From Streptomyces luomodiensis (lineage in GTDB: Bacteria; Actinomycetota; Actinomycetes; Streptomycetales; Streptomycetaceae), in the NCBI RefSeq assembly GCF_031679605.1, contig NZ_CP117522.1, positions 5,270,001-5,334,000 on the forward strand: a DNA stretch of 64,000 nt, given 5' to 3'. The notes below the pieces were generated by a model. The model made no database searches. It saw only the letters and a list, made by a program, of their open reading frames with translations, and had not been told where the DNA came from. Below are positions 45,574 through 53,458 of this stretch, one piece after another. Position numbers and translations under genes: made by a program. The stretch's first letter is position 1; every line of letters begins with the position of its first letter.

Positions 45574-48500
45574 CTACGGCGCCGCCGCGTCGATGGCCTT
45601 CACGATGCGCTTGTCGGACACCGGATAGGCCGTGCCGAGGGCGTGCGCGAAGTAGCTGACCCGCAGCTCCTCGATCATCCACCGGATCTCCAGCGCCTCC
45701 TGGGGCACCGGGCGCCCCGGCGGGAACTGCTCCAGCAGCCAGGCGTACTCGTCCCGCATCTCCCGCACCTTCGCCATCCGGGCGCGGTCCCGGTCGGCGT
45801 TGACCGGGAGCTGCTGGAGCCGCCGGTCCACGGCCACCAGATAGCGCATGAGGTCCGGAAGCCGCCGTACGCCGTGCGCGGTCACGAAACCCGGTGTGAT
45901 GAGCTCCGAGAGCTGCTCCCTGATGTCGGTGAGGGACGGCAGCAGAACGGGGCTGCGGGTGGCCTTCAGCCGCCGCTCGCACGACTGCCAGGCCGCCAGC
46001 ACCTCCTGGACCTTGCGCACGGTGTCCAGCGTGGTGTCCATGATGTCGGTGCGCACCGCGTCGAAGAGCTTGCGGAACGACTCCTCGTCCCAGACCGGGC
46101 CGCCGTGGGTCGCGATCAGCCGGTCGGCCGCGGCGGCCACGCAGTCGTCGAAAAGCGCCTGCACACTGCCGTGCGGACTGCTGGCAAGCGCCAGCTTCGC
46201 CTGGTTGGAGAGCTTGCCCTGGACGAACTTGGCGGGGTTGGACGGCAGCTGGAGCAGGATCAGCCGGCGCGTCCCCCGCCACATCGCCTCCCGCTGCTCG
46301 GCCTCGGTGTCGAAGAGCCGCACGGCCACCGACGCGCCCTCGTCGACGAGCGCCGGATACGCCTTGACCGGCTGGCCGCCGCGGCGCGTCTCGAAGGTGC
46401 GCGGCAGCGTCCCGACCGTCCACCGGGTCAGCCCGCCGCGCTGCTCGATCCCCACGGCCTCCTTGGAGGACTCGAACGCCTTGGAGATCGCGGCCCGCGT
46501 CTTCGGCCGCAGCCGCTGCCGCAGCGCCTCCAGGTCCTTGTCCTCGGCGAGCTTGCGGCGCCGCTCGTCCACCACCCGGAAGGTGATCTTGAGGTGGTCG
46601 GGGACCTTCGCCAGGTCCCAGTCCTCCGGCTCGATCCGCACGCCCACCATCCGGTGCAGCTCGCGCCCCAGCGCCGCCGTCAGCGGCTCCTGGAGGGGCA
46701 CGGCGGCGTCCAGGAAGCGCTTGGCGTAGTTCGGCGCCGGGACGTAGTGCCGGCGGACCGGTTTGGGCAGCGAGCGGATCAGCTCGGTGACCAGGTCCTC
46801 GCGCAGCCCCGGGATCTGCCAGTCGAAACCGTCGGCGGTGACCTGGTTGAGCACCTGGAGCGGGATGTGGACCGTCACGCCGTCCGCGTCCGCGCCCGGC
46901 TCGAACTGGTAGGTCACCTTGAACTTGAGCCGCCCCTGGCGCCAGGAGTCCGGGTAGGCGTCCTTGGTGACGTCCTGCGCCCGCTCGTTGATGAGCATCG
47001 ACTTCTCGAAGGTGAGGAGCTCCGGCGCCTCGCGCCGTTTGTGCTTCCACCAGGAGTCGAAATGCGCGCCCGAGACCACGTGCTCGGGGATCCGCTGGTC
47101 GTAGAAGTCGAAGAGCGTCTCGTCGTCCACGAGGATGTCGCGGCGCCGGGCACGGTGCTCCAGCTCCTCGACCTCGCCCAGCAGTTTGCGGTTGTCGTGG
47201 AAGAACTGGTGGTGGGTGCGCCAGTCGCCCTCCACCAGGGCGTTGCGGATGAACAGGTCGCGGCTGGTCTCCGGGTCGATCCGGCCGTAGTTGACCTTCC
47301 GCTGGGCGACGATCGGCACACCGTAGAGCGTGACCCGCTCATACGCCATCACCGCGGCCTGCTTCTGCTCCCAGTGCGGTTCGCTGTAGGTGCGTTTGAC
47401 CAGGTGCTGGGCGAGCGGCTCGATCCACTCCGGCTCGATCCGCGCGTTGACCCGCGCCCACAGCCGGGACGTCTCCACCAGCTCGGCCGACATCACCCAG
47501 CGCGGCGGCTTCTTGAACAGCGCCGAGCCGGGGAACACCGCGAACTTGGCGCTGCGCGCGCCCAAGTACTCGTTCTTGTCGGTGTCCTTGAGACCCACAT
47601 GGGAGAGCAGCCCCGCCAGCAGCGAGGTGTGGATATGGTCGGGCGCCGCGTCCTGCTCGGACATGTGGATGTCCATGGTCTTGGCGACCGTGCGCAGCTG
47701 GCTGTAGATGTCCTGCCATTCGCGTATGCGCAGGTAGTTGAGGAACTCATTGCGGCACATCCGGCGGAAGGCGGACGAGGACAGCTCCTTCTGCCGCTCC
47801 CGGATGTACTTCCACAGGTTGAGGAAGGCCAGGAAGTCGCTGGACTCGTCCTTGAAGCGGGCGTGGCTCTGATCCGCCTGCTGCTGCTTGTCGGAGGGAC
47901 GCTCGCGCGGGTCCTGGATGGACAGCGCCGCCGCGATCACCATCACCTCGCGGACACAGCCGTTGCGGTCCGCCTCCAGCACCATCCGGGCCAGCCGCGG
48001 GTCCACCGGCAGCTGGGCCAGCTTCCGGCCGACCTGGGTGAGCCGCTTGCGCGGGTCCTTCTGCTTGCTGTCCAGGGCGTGCAGCTCTTCCAGGAGCTGG
48101 ATGCCGTCCTTGATGTTGCGGCGGTCCGGCGGATCGATGAAGGGGAACTTCTCGATGTCGCCGAGGCCGGCGGCGGTCATCTGGAGGATGACGGAGGCCA
48201 GGTTGGTGCGGAGGATCTCGGCGTCGGTGAACTCCGGGCGGGTGAGGAAGTCGTCCTCGGAGTACAGCCGGATGCAGATGCCGTCGCTGGTCCGGCCGCA
48301 GCGGCCCTTCCGCTGATTGGCGCTGGCCTGCGAGATCGGCTCGATGGGCAGCCGCTGGACCTTGGTGCGGTGGCTGTAACGGGAGATCCGGGCGGCGCCC
48401 GGATCGATCACGTAGCGGATGCCGGGGACGGTCAGCGAGGTCTCGGCGACGTTCGTCGCCAGCACGATCCGGCGGCCGGTGTGTCTCTGGAAGACCCGGT

Positions 48501-49500
48501 GCTGCTCGGCGTGCGACAGCCGGGCGTACAGCGGAAGCACCTCGGTGGCCGGGAGCTTCTTCTTGTTCAGCGCGTCGGCGGTGTCGCGGATCTCCCGCTC
48601 ACCGGAGAGGAAGACCAGGATGTCGCCGGGGCCCTCGGCCTGGAGCTCGTCGACCGCGTCGCAGATCGCGGTGATCTGGTCGCGGTCGCCGTCCTCGCCG
48701 CCCTCCTCCAGCAGCGGGCGGTAGCGCACCTCGACCGGATACGTACGTCCGCTGACCTCGACGATCGGGGCGTCGCCGAAATGCCGGGAGAAGCGCTCCG
48801 GGTCGATGGTGGCGGAGGTGATCACGACCTTGAGGTCGGGGCGGCGGGGCAGCAGCTGGGCCAGATAGCCGAGCAGGAAGTCGATGTTGAGGCTGCGCTC
48901 ATGGGCCTCGTCGATGATGATCGTGTCGTACTGGCGCAGCTCGCGGTCGGTCTGGATCTCGGCCAGCAGGATGCCGTCGGTCATCAGCTTGACGTGGGTG
49001 TCCTTGCTCACCTGGTCGGTGAAGCGGACCTTCCAGCCGACGGACTCGCCCAGCGGCGAGCGCAGCTCCTCGGCGATGCGCTCGGCCACGGTACGGGCCG
49101 CGATCCGGCGGGGCTGCGTATGGCCGATAAGGCCCTTGACGCCGCGCCCGAGCTCCAGGCAGATCTTCGGGATCTGGGTGGTCTTCCCGGAGCCCGTCTC
49201 ACCCGCGACGATCACCACCTGGTGATCCCGGACGGCCTCGAGGATCGCGTCCTTCTTCTGGCTGACCGGCAGCTCTTCCGGATAGGTGACGGCCGGCACG
49301 GCGGCGCGGCGGTCCGCGACCCTCAGCTCGGCACGCGTGATCTCCTCGGCGATCTCCTCGAGTACGGTGGCTCGGGCCTCGGGCTTACGGATCCGGCGCA
49401 CTCCGTCGAGGCGGCGCCCCAGCCGCTGCTGGTCGCGCAGCATCAGCTCGGGCAGCCGCTCCAGCAGGGCGGGCAGGGCGGGGGCAGGCGTCGTGGACAT
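45574..49500 (-). CDS. hrpA: ATP-dependent RNA helicase HrpA
   Basis: A 1308-residue DEAH-box helicase. Motif I is VAGETGSGKTTQIPK (about residue 97), Ia TQPRRIAA, II DEAHERSLN, III ITSATID, V LATNVAETSLT, and VI QRKGRCGR. After the HA2 and OB regions comes the long C-terminal DUF3418 region (about 700-1300) that defines HrpA, ending EIRWMIEELRVSYFAHALGTAYPVSDKRIVKAI. The length is normal. In other bacteria HrpA remodels mRNA and rescues collided ribosomes. The start ATG 49500 is standard. An antisense ORF of 1382 codons covers the gene but is a codon-bias artefact. Confidence 0.96.
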   Translation of the reverse strand: MSTTPAPALPALLERLPELMLRDQQRLGRRLDGVRRIRKPEARATVLEEIAEEITRAELRVADRRAAVPAVTYPEELPVSQKKDAILEAVRDHQVVIVAGETGSGKTTQIPKICLELGRGVKGLIGHTQPRRIAARTVAERIAEELRSPLGESVGWKVRFTDQVSKDTHVKLMTDGILLAEIQTDRELRQYDTIIIDEAHERSLNIDFLLGYLAQLLPRRPDLKVVITSATIDPERFSRHFGDAPIVEVSGRTYPVEVRYRPLLEEGGEDGDRDQITAICDAVDELQAEGPGDILVFLSGEREIRDTADALNKKKLPATEVLPLYARLSHAEQHRVFQRHTGRRIVLATNVAETSLTVPGIRYVIDPGAARISRYSHRTKVQRLPIEPISQASANQRKGRCGRTSDGICIRLYSEDDFLTRPEFTDAEILRTNLASVILQMTAAGLGDIEKFPFIDPPDRRNIKDGIQLLEELHALDSKQKDPRKRLTQVGRKLAQLPVDPRLARMVLEADRNGCVREVMVIAAALSIQDPRERPSDKQQQADQSHARFKDESSDFLAFLNLWKYIRERQKELSSSAFRRMCRNEFLNYLRIREWQDIYSQLRTVAKTMDIHMSEQDAAPDHIHTSLLAGLLSHVGLKDTDKNEYLGARSAKFAVFPGSALFKKPPRWVMSAELVETSRLWARVNARIEPEWIEPLAQHLVKRTYSEPHWEQKQAAVMAYERVTLYGVPIVAQRKVNYGRIDPETSRDLFIRNALVEGDWRTHHQFFHDNRKLLGEVEELEHRARRRDILVDDETLFDFYDQRIPEHVVSGAHFDSWWKHKRREAPELLTFEKSMLINERAQDVTKDAYPDSWRQGRLKFKVTYQFEPGADADGVTVHIPLQVLNQVTADGFDWQIPGLREDLVTELIRSLPKPVRRHYVPAPNYAKRFLDAAVPLQEPLTAALGRELHRMVGVRIEPEDWDLAKVPDHLKITFRVVDERRRKLAEDKDLEALRQRLRPKTRAAISKAFESSKEAVGIEQRGGLTRWTVGTLPRTFETRRGGQPVKAYPALVDEGASVAVRLFDTEAEQREAMWRGTRRLILLQLPSNPAKFVQGKLSNQAKLALASSPHGSVQALFDDCVAAAADRLIATHGGPVWDEESFRKLFDAVRTDIMDTTLDTVRKVQEVLAAWQSCERRLKATRSPVLLPSLTDIREQLSELITPGFVTAHGVRRLPDLMRYLVAVDRRLQQLPVNADRDRARMAKVREMRDEYAWLLEQFPPGRPVPQEALEIRWMIEELRVSYFAHALGTAYPVSDKRIVKAIDAAAP

Positions 49501-49600
49501 ACGGATCCCAGGATCTCACCTTCCGAAAACGGCTGGCGAACCATTTCCGTCCGCGCCGCGTCGCGCGGTATGTCCGAGATAGTCGCTTTAGCGTGGCCTC

Positions 49601-50665
49601 ATGGCCGATGACCTGGCGCAGCGCCCAGACCCCGAGCGTCGATCACCGCGATCGGTGTGGACCTCCTTCAAACGGTCCCCGTACTTCCCCGCGACCGTCA
49701 TCGTGTTGATCATCTCCGCGGGCGCGGGACTCTTCGCGGGCTCGTACACCTACGCCTTCGCCAACCCCACGCCCCGGAAGATCCCCACCGCCGTGGTGGT
49801 CACCGACGACGGCACCGCCGCCCCGCGGCACCGGTTCATCGCCGGGATGGAGAAGGCCCTGAACGCCTCCCTGCGGCTGCACGCCTACCCCTCCGACGAG
49901 CAGGCCCGCTGGTCCCTGGAGGAGCAGCGGGTCTTCGCGGTCCTGCGGATGCGCGACCACGGGGTGCGGCTGGACGTCGCCAGTGCGGCGGGGTCGAGCG
50001 TCGCCCAGGTGCTCACCCAGGCGGCCGTGAAGGTCGGCCGGGCCGCCAGGGTGCCGGTCGAGGTCACGGACGTGAAGCCGCTCCAGCGCGGCGATCCGCG
50101 CGGCCTCGCGGTCTTCTACATCTCCCTGGCCGCCACCATCATCGGCTTCCTCGGCGCCATCCAGCTCAGCGTGAACGCCTCCGGGCTCAACCCGGGCGAA
50201 CGGATCCTCTTCATCATCGCGTACGCCCTGCTCGGCGGGTTCACGATCGCGGCGATCGTCGACTGGGGGCTGGGCGCGCTGCGGCTCCCGTTCCCCGAGT
50301 CCTGGGCGATCCTGGCGCTGACGATGTTCACCTCGGGGCTGGTGTTCTCGATGTTCAACGTCCTCTTCGGACGCTGGGCGCTCATCCCCACCTGGGGTCT
50401 GATGGTGCTCCTCGGCAACCCCTCCTCCGGCGGCGCCGTCTCCTGGCCCCTGCTCCCGTCCCTCCTCGGCACCATCGGCCGCTGGCTCCCGCCGGGCGCG
50501 TCGGTCAACGCCCAGCACACCGCGATCTACTTCCGCCAGCACCAGCACGCCTTCCCCTTCCTGGTGCTGGCGGGCTGGTGCCTGGTGTCCGCGGTGGTCT
50601 TCTGGACCTGGCGCCACCGCCACCCGGGCGGCCGACCGCCGAGGGCGACGCCGACGAGGTGCTGA
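49601..50665 (+). CDS. ABC-2-type multi-pass membrane protein
   Basis: A 354-residue membrane protein. One helix at about residues 29-52 (PATVIVLIISAGAGLFAGSYTY) is followed by an extracytoplasmic domain of about 110 residues (PRKIPTAVVVTDDG through RVPVEVTDVKPLQ), then five or six helices including GLAVFYISLAATIIGFLGAIQLSV and AILALTMFTSGLVFSMFNVLFG. The first helix, large loop and late helix bundle recall ABC-2/YhgE-Pip type permeases, but no ATPase is adjacent. The loop SPLLPSLLGTIGRWLPPGASVNA is family-like. The role is unknown; a cell-surface or export function is likely. It is divergent from hrpA. Confidence 0.75.
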   Translation: MADDLAQRPDPERRSPRSVWTSFKRSPYFPATVIVLIISAGAGLFAGSYTYAFANPTPRKIPTAVVVTDDGTAAPRHRFIAGMEKALNASLRLHAYPSDEQARWSLEEQRVFAVLRMRDHGVRLDVASAAGSSVAQVLTQAAVKVGRAARVPVEVTDVKPLQRGDPRGLAVFYISLAATIIGFLGAIQLSVNASGLNPGERILFIIAYALLGGFTIAAIVDWGLGALRLPFPESWAILALTMFTSGLVFSMFNVLFGRWALIPTWGLMVLLGNPSSGGAVSWPLLPSLLGTIGRWLPPGASVNAQHTAIYFRQHQHAFPFLVLAGWCLVSAVVFWTWRHRHPGGRPPRATPTRC

Positions 50666-50750
50666 GGGGGGAACGGGGCCGAAGGGGGAGGGTACGAACA
50701 CGGACGCCGCGGACGCGGGGCGCAGTGCGCCGGACGTCGGACAGACGAAA

Positions 50751-50783
50751 AAGACCCTCCCCTGATGATCAGGGGAGGGTCTT
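50751..50783 (-). terminator. Intrinsic terminator of the tRNA-like gene
   Basis: 16-nt exact arms (AAGACCCTCCCCTGAT and its complement) around one base. On the minus strand the hairpin runs into a TTTTT tract (50748-50752). It begins 8 bp beyond the 3' end of the cloverleaf at 50792-50860. Confidence 0.85.
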
Positions 50784-50791
50784 CATACCGG

Positions 50792-50860
50792 AGCGCCGAG
50801 CAGGCCTTGCACCTACATCCCTCGTTTGGAGACGAGTATCTTTCCTTAGACGACCGACGC
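50792..50860 (-). ncRNA. tRNA-like cloverleaf with 6-nt anticodon loop
   Basis: Read on the minus strand, 69 nt fold as a tRNA. The acceptor is GCGTCGG/TCGGCGC (7 bp, two wobbles). T8 is present. The D-arm is GTCT-AAGGAA-AGAT with the GG pair in the loop, and base 26 is A. The anticodon arm is CTCGT-CTCCAA-ACGAG, the variable loop GGAT, and the T-arm GTAGG-TGCAAGG-CCTGC, where the T-loop keeps T54, C56, A57 and A58 but has G at 55. The discriminator is T followed by CCG. The anticodon loop has 6 nt instead of 7, so decoding is doubtful. GGAG/CTCC can add 4 bp outside the acceptor with a 5' bulge. A -10-like TACAGT is upstream (50898-50903) and an intrinsic terminator follows. Confidence 0.6.
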
Positions 50861-50868
50861 ATCAACTC

Positions 50869-50884
50869 CCGCCCCTCGGGGCGG
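50869..50884 (-). terminator. Hairpin between DUF1152 gene and tRNA-like gene
   Basis: CCGCCCC and GGGGCGG pair exactly around TC, 34 bp beyond the DUF1152 stop. It probably ends that transcript before the tRNA-like element. Confidence 0.6.
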
Positions 50885-50917
50885 CGTTGCGAGATCAACT
50901 GTACCCCATCCGAGCGA

Positions 50918-52009
50918 TCACAGTCGCCACAGCGGGGCGTCATACCGCTCGGGCTGAGTCCCGATCAGCAAAGCCCGCAGGTCGGCGCGTTGGGCACCGC
51001 TGAGGCCGAGGACCTCGGTGAGGCGGCGGAAGGTGGTGTGGCTGACCCCCCGGGCGTGGGCCTCCTCCGCGTATCGGGCGACCTGGTCGAGTACGGCCCT
51101 GGGCCGGAACGGTCCCTCGGGCGTCGCCCGGAACCGCGCGGCCTTCTCCCGTTCGTAGTCGATCTCCGAGTATCCGCAGACGTCCCGGCAGTGCCCCTCG
51201 GCCTCGGCGAGGCCGGTCGTGTCGGCGATGGCGCCGGCGAGCAGGTTCCGGCGGAACGCGGCGTCGAGATCCGCCTCGTGCACCACGGGCCCGTCGTCCG
51301 TCAGCGGGATCGTCAGCCCCGCGTCCCGTACCTCGCACAGCCCGCGCACGCCCCGCGCCGCCGCCGTGAGCATGCCGGTGGCCTCCGACGGATGCCATTC
51401 CATGACGGGGCCGATGGGCGCGACGTCCTCGGCGGTCAGCGTATGGACCACCGCCCCGAGCCGTTCGCGCAGCACCGCCACCGGAATCTCCCCGTCCAGC
51501 CCCGGCCCGGCGACCAGCAGCCGGATCTCCGCGTCGACCTGGGCACACGCGGCGAGCGACAGCGCGTCCCCGAGCGGGCTGCGCAGCGTCGGCTCATCAC
51601 CCCGCGCGAGGATGTCACCGCCCACGTCCAGCAGGTCGACCGACGCCGGGGCCAGGTGCTCGATCACCTCTTCCAGCTGCCGGACCATGCCCGTCACCCC
51701 GTGGTGGGGATCGAGCAGGGCGAAGGTGTGCGGCAGCTCGGCGGCCAGCCGGGGCAGTGTGGACCCGGCCGGCGCCACCGGTTTCGCGTCCTCGGGCACG
51801 GCGTACACGCTGGGTGTCAGTGCCCGCAGCCCGGTGAAGCCGACGGCTCCCCGGGGCCCGGGAACGGGGTCGACGAGCAGCCGGTCCCAGGCGTAGGTCA
51901 GGACCACGGCCCGGTCATCGGCCGTCCCGTCCCGGTACAGAGCCCGATCGATCACCGCGGCGGCAACGGCGTCCCCGCCACCTCCGCCCGCCACGATCAG
52001 CCGCGTCAT
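50918..52009 (-). CDS. DUF1152 protein
   Basis: A 363-residue soluble protein. It starts MTRLIVAGGGGGDAVAAAVIDRAL, a Gly-rich nucleotide-binding-like turn, and contains VDLLDVGGDILARGDEPTLRSPLGDALSL and a central IRLLVAGPGLDGEIP, marks of the DUF1152 family found in archaea and actinobacteria. The function is unknown to me; the paired GGGGGD and DVGGD motifs suggest a phosphate or nucleotide ligand. The ATG 52009 is chosen since the upstream frame is Arg-rich noise. The gene ends next to the tRNA-like element on the same strand. Confidence 0.8.
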   Translation of the reverse strand: MTRLIVAGGGGGDAVAAAVIDRALYRDGTADDRAVVLTYAWDRLLVDPVPGPRGAVGFTGLRALTPSVYAVPEDAKPVAPAGSTLPRLAAELPHTFALLDPHHGVTGMVRQLEEVIEHLAPASVDLLDVGGDILARGDEPTLRSPLGDALSLAACAQVDAEIRLLVAGPGLDGEIPVAVLRERLGAVVHTLTAEDVAPIGPVMEWHPSEATGMLTAAARGVRGLCEVRDAGLTIPLTDDGPVVHEADLDAAFRRNLLAGAIADTTGLAEAEGHCRDVCGYSEIDYEREKAARFRATPEGPFRPRAVLDQVARYAEEAHARGVSHTTFRRLTEVLGLSGAQRADLRALLIGTQPERYDAPLWRL

Positions 52010-52232
52010 CCGCCCAGCGTACGGCGGGCACGGCCGATACCGGCGTACCCGCCCGCCTCTTCTGGCCGCCGAGCTCCGACGGCGCGGGCGCGCCCGTACG
52101 CCCCGCACGCTTCCCACCTTCGTGGGATTTGCATACTTTCATGCCTTACTCTCTGCATTGCCTGGTCACGCTTCTCACGGTGTCGGCTCCGCCAGGGGCC
52201 CGTGACGAAGGGAAGACACACAGAAGACACAC

Positions 52233-52664
52233 ATGCGTGGAAGGCTCGTCATCGCTGCCGCGGCATTGACCATGGCGCTGACGCCAGGCGTCGCGTCGGC
52301 AACACAGGGCGGCGAGGACAGCGGCGTCCAGCACAGCGGCGTCCAGCACAGCGGCGTCCAGACGACCGATTCCGACCGCGTCGAGGCGCCCGTCCCCCAC
52401 GAAACCCCCCGCCCCGGCGCCGGAGTGCCCGGGTACGAACTGGTCACACTGCCCAATGAGAACGTCCCGAACTTCCAGCGGCGCACCGTGTACTGCCCTC
52501 AGGGAAAGAAGGTCATCGGCGGCGGCGCCGAGGCACGGGGCGACACCGCCATCCTCGTCGGCAGCTTCCCCACCGACGACGGAAGGGGCTGGATCGGCCT
52601 GGGCCGGCAGACCGCCACCGACAACATGGGCATCAGCGTCTTCGCCATCTGCGCCTACGTCTGA
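52233..52664 (+). CDS. Small secreted protein with SGVQH repeats
   Basis: A 143-residue exported protein. The Sec signal peptide (MRGRLVIAAAALTMALTPGVASA) should be cleaved near residue 23. Next come three SGVQ repeats (SGVQHSGVQHSGVQT), encoded by 15-bp direct repeats at about 52321-52362, then a Pro-rich linker. The domain from about residue 70 (YELVTLPNENVPNFQRRTVYCPQGKKVIGGGAEARGD through ISVFAICAYV) is a beta-rich module with two cysteines, common among Streptomyces extracellular proteins. No enzyme motif is seen. A terminator follows 28 bp after the stop. Confidence 0.8.
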   Translation: MRGRLVIAAAALTMALTPGVASATQGGEDSGVQHSGVQHSGVQTTDSDRVEAPVPHETPRPGAGVPGYELVTLPNENVPNFQRRTVYCPQGKKVIGGGAEARGDTAILVGSFPTDDGRGWIGLGRQTATDNMGISVFAICAYV

Positions 52665-52692
52665 CCGACGCGGCGTAGTGACCACACGACGA

Positions 52693-52726
52693 AAAGCCCC
52701 CTCCGGATACACCGGTAGGGGGCTTT
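52693..52726. terminator. Shared terminator of the secreted-protein gene and tRNA-Phe/Asp
   Basis: Arms AAAGCCCCCT and AGGGGGCTTT with an inner CCGG/CCGG stem, between the plus-strand secreted-protein gene and the minus-strand tRNA pair. The outer A/T pairs give short U-tracts both ways. Confidence 0.8.
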
Positions 52727-52745
52727 GCCCTGGTGAGGGCTGCGG

Positions 52746-52819
52746 TGGCTGGGGCCGGGGTCGAACCGGCGACCTTCCGCTTTTCAGGCGGACGCTCGTA
52801 CCAACTGAGCTACCCAGCC
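52746..52819 (-). tRNA. tRNA-Phe (GAA)
   Basis: A 74-nt cloverleaf on the minus strand: acceptor GGCTGGG with a GGGGCC-type partner (one G-C shift at the inner end), D-arm AGCTCAGTTGGTACGAGC, anticodon loop CTGAAAA, T-loop GTTCGAC. CCA is not encoded. It lies 4 bp from tRNA-Asp and is co-transcribed with it. Confidence 0.94.
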
Positions 52820-52823
52820 GCAG

Positions 52824-52898
52824 CGGTCCTGACGGGATTTGAACCCGCGGCCTCCACCTTGACAGGGTGGCGAGCACTCCAAACTGCTCCACAGGACC
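52824..52898 (-). tRNA. tRNA-Asp (GTC), second copy
   Basis: 75 nt, identical to 45361-45435. It is first in a tRNA-Asp/tRNA-Phe operon on the minus strand. Confidence 0.97.
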
Positions 52899-53173
52899 TT
52901 GCGTGTACGAGCACGAGTCTCGCACATGGTGGCGTGTGCTCCCAACGGGATTTCCCGCCGTGGATTCACACTCCTTTGCGACGTTCGAACCGGGGCTTGA
53001 TTTTTCTCCGCCGCGTCGTTGTCGCTGGATCAGCGTATCAGACCTCCGACCCTGTTCTGACCGCTCACCGGGCGGTGGGGAGGGCAGGCGGCGGCGGGGG
53101 AGCCGAATGCCCCGCGTGATCGAATGGGTGCGGTGTGTAACCGTCGTGGGTGGTTTGGCCATCGGCCGTAGGG

Positions 53174-53202
53174 CTGACGCTGTATCGATTCCGCCCTACG
53201 AT
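53174..53202 (+). promoter_or_regulatory. Promoter of the Cys-leader/molybdoenzyme transcript
   Basis: CTGACG (53174-53179), 17 bp, TACGAT (53197-53202). Transcription would start near 53209, about 20 nt before the cysteine-rich leader ORF. The spacing is ideal and both boxes are close to consensus. Confidence 0.5.
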
Positions 53203-53229
53203 GAGCCTGTGCATTCCAGCAGCCCGGTG

Positions 53230-53316
53230 ATGGCCGCCGTATGTGACGGCGCGCAGAGGTGTCCGGCCCTGTGCCGAGCCTGCCGTTGTTGCTGCTGTTT
53301 CCTCTGTTGCCGCTGA
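53230..53316 (+). CDS. Cysteine-rich leader peptide
   Basis: A 28-residue ORF: MAAVCDGAQRCPALCRACRC then CCCFLCCR. Ten of 28 residues are Cys, including four in a row near the end. Codons are a mix of TGC and TGT. A GTG in frame at 53227 is an alternative start. A 7-bp GC hairpin begins 6 nt after the stop. The ORF lies 143 bp before a sulfite-oxidase-type gene and about 20 nt after a promoter. A Cys-run ORF, a hairpin and then a sulfur-linked gene is the layout of the polycysteine attenuators described in mycobacteria. Stalling on scarce Cys-tRNA would change expression downstream. The peptide itself probably has no function. Confidence 0.6.
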   Translation: MAAVCDGAQRCPALCRACRCCCCFLCCR

Positions 53317-53322
53317 GCACGC

Positions 53323-53342
53323 CCGGGGCGAGCGAGCCCCGG
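53323..53342 (+). terminator. Attenuator-type hairpin after the Cys leader
   Basis: CCGGGGC and GCCCCGG pair exactly around GAGCGA, starting 6 nt after the leader stop codon. A ribosome finishing the leader would cover its base, so folding depends on leader translation. Confidence 0.55.
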
Positions 53343-53458
53343 AGGTCGGTCTCAGCTTCTCCGCAAGCTCCGCAAATCTCCGTAACAGAGTCTCCGTAAC
53401 AGGACCTCTGTACGTGTCCTCGTACGCGTCCTCGCACAGAACAGGACTGTGGACTGCC

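Noticed and set aside
45463..49611. 1382-codon plus-strand ORF opposite hrpA
   Set aside because: The minus strand encodes a complete HrpA with all helicase motifs. The antisense frame is open only because of G/C third-position bias; its product is Leu/Arg/Gly-rich with no domain.
50765..52459. 564-codon plus-strand ORF opposite DUF1152
   Set aside because: It begins inside the terminator and tRNA-like element and runs antisense to a recognisable DUF1152 gene.
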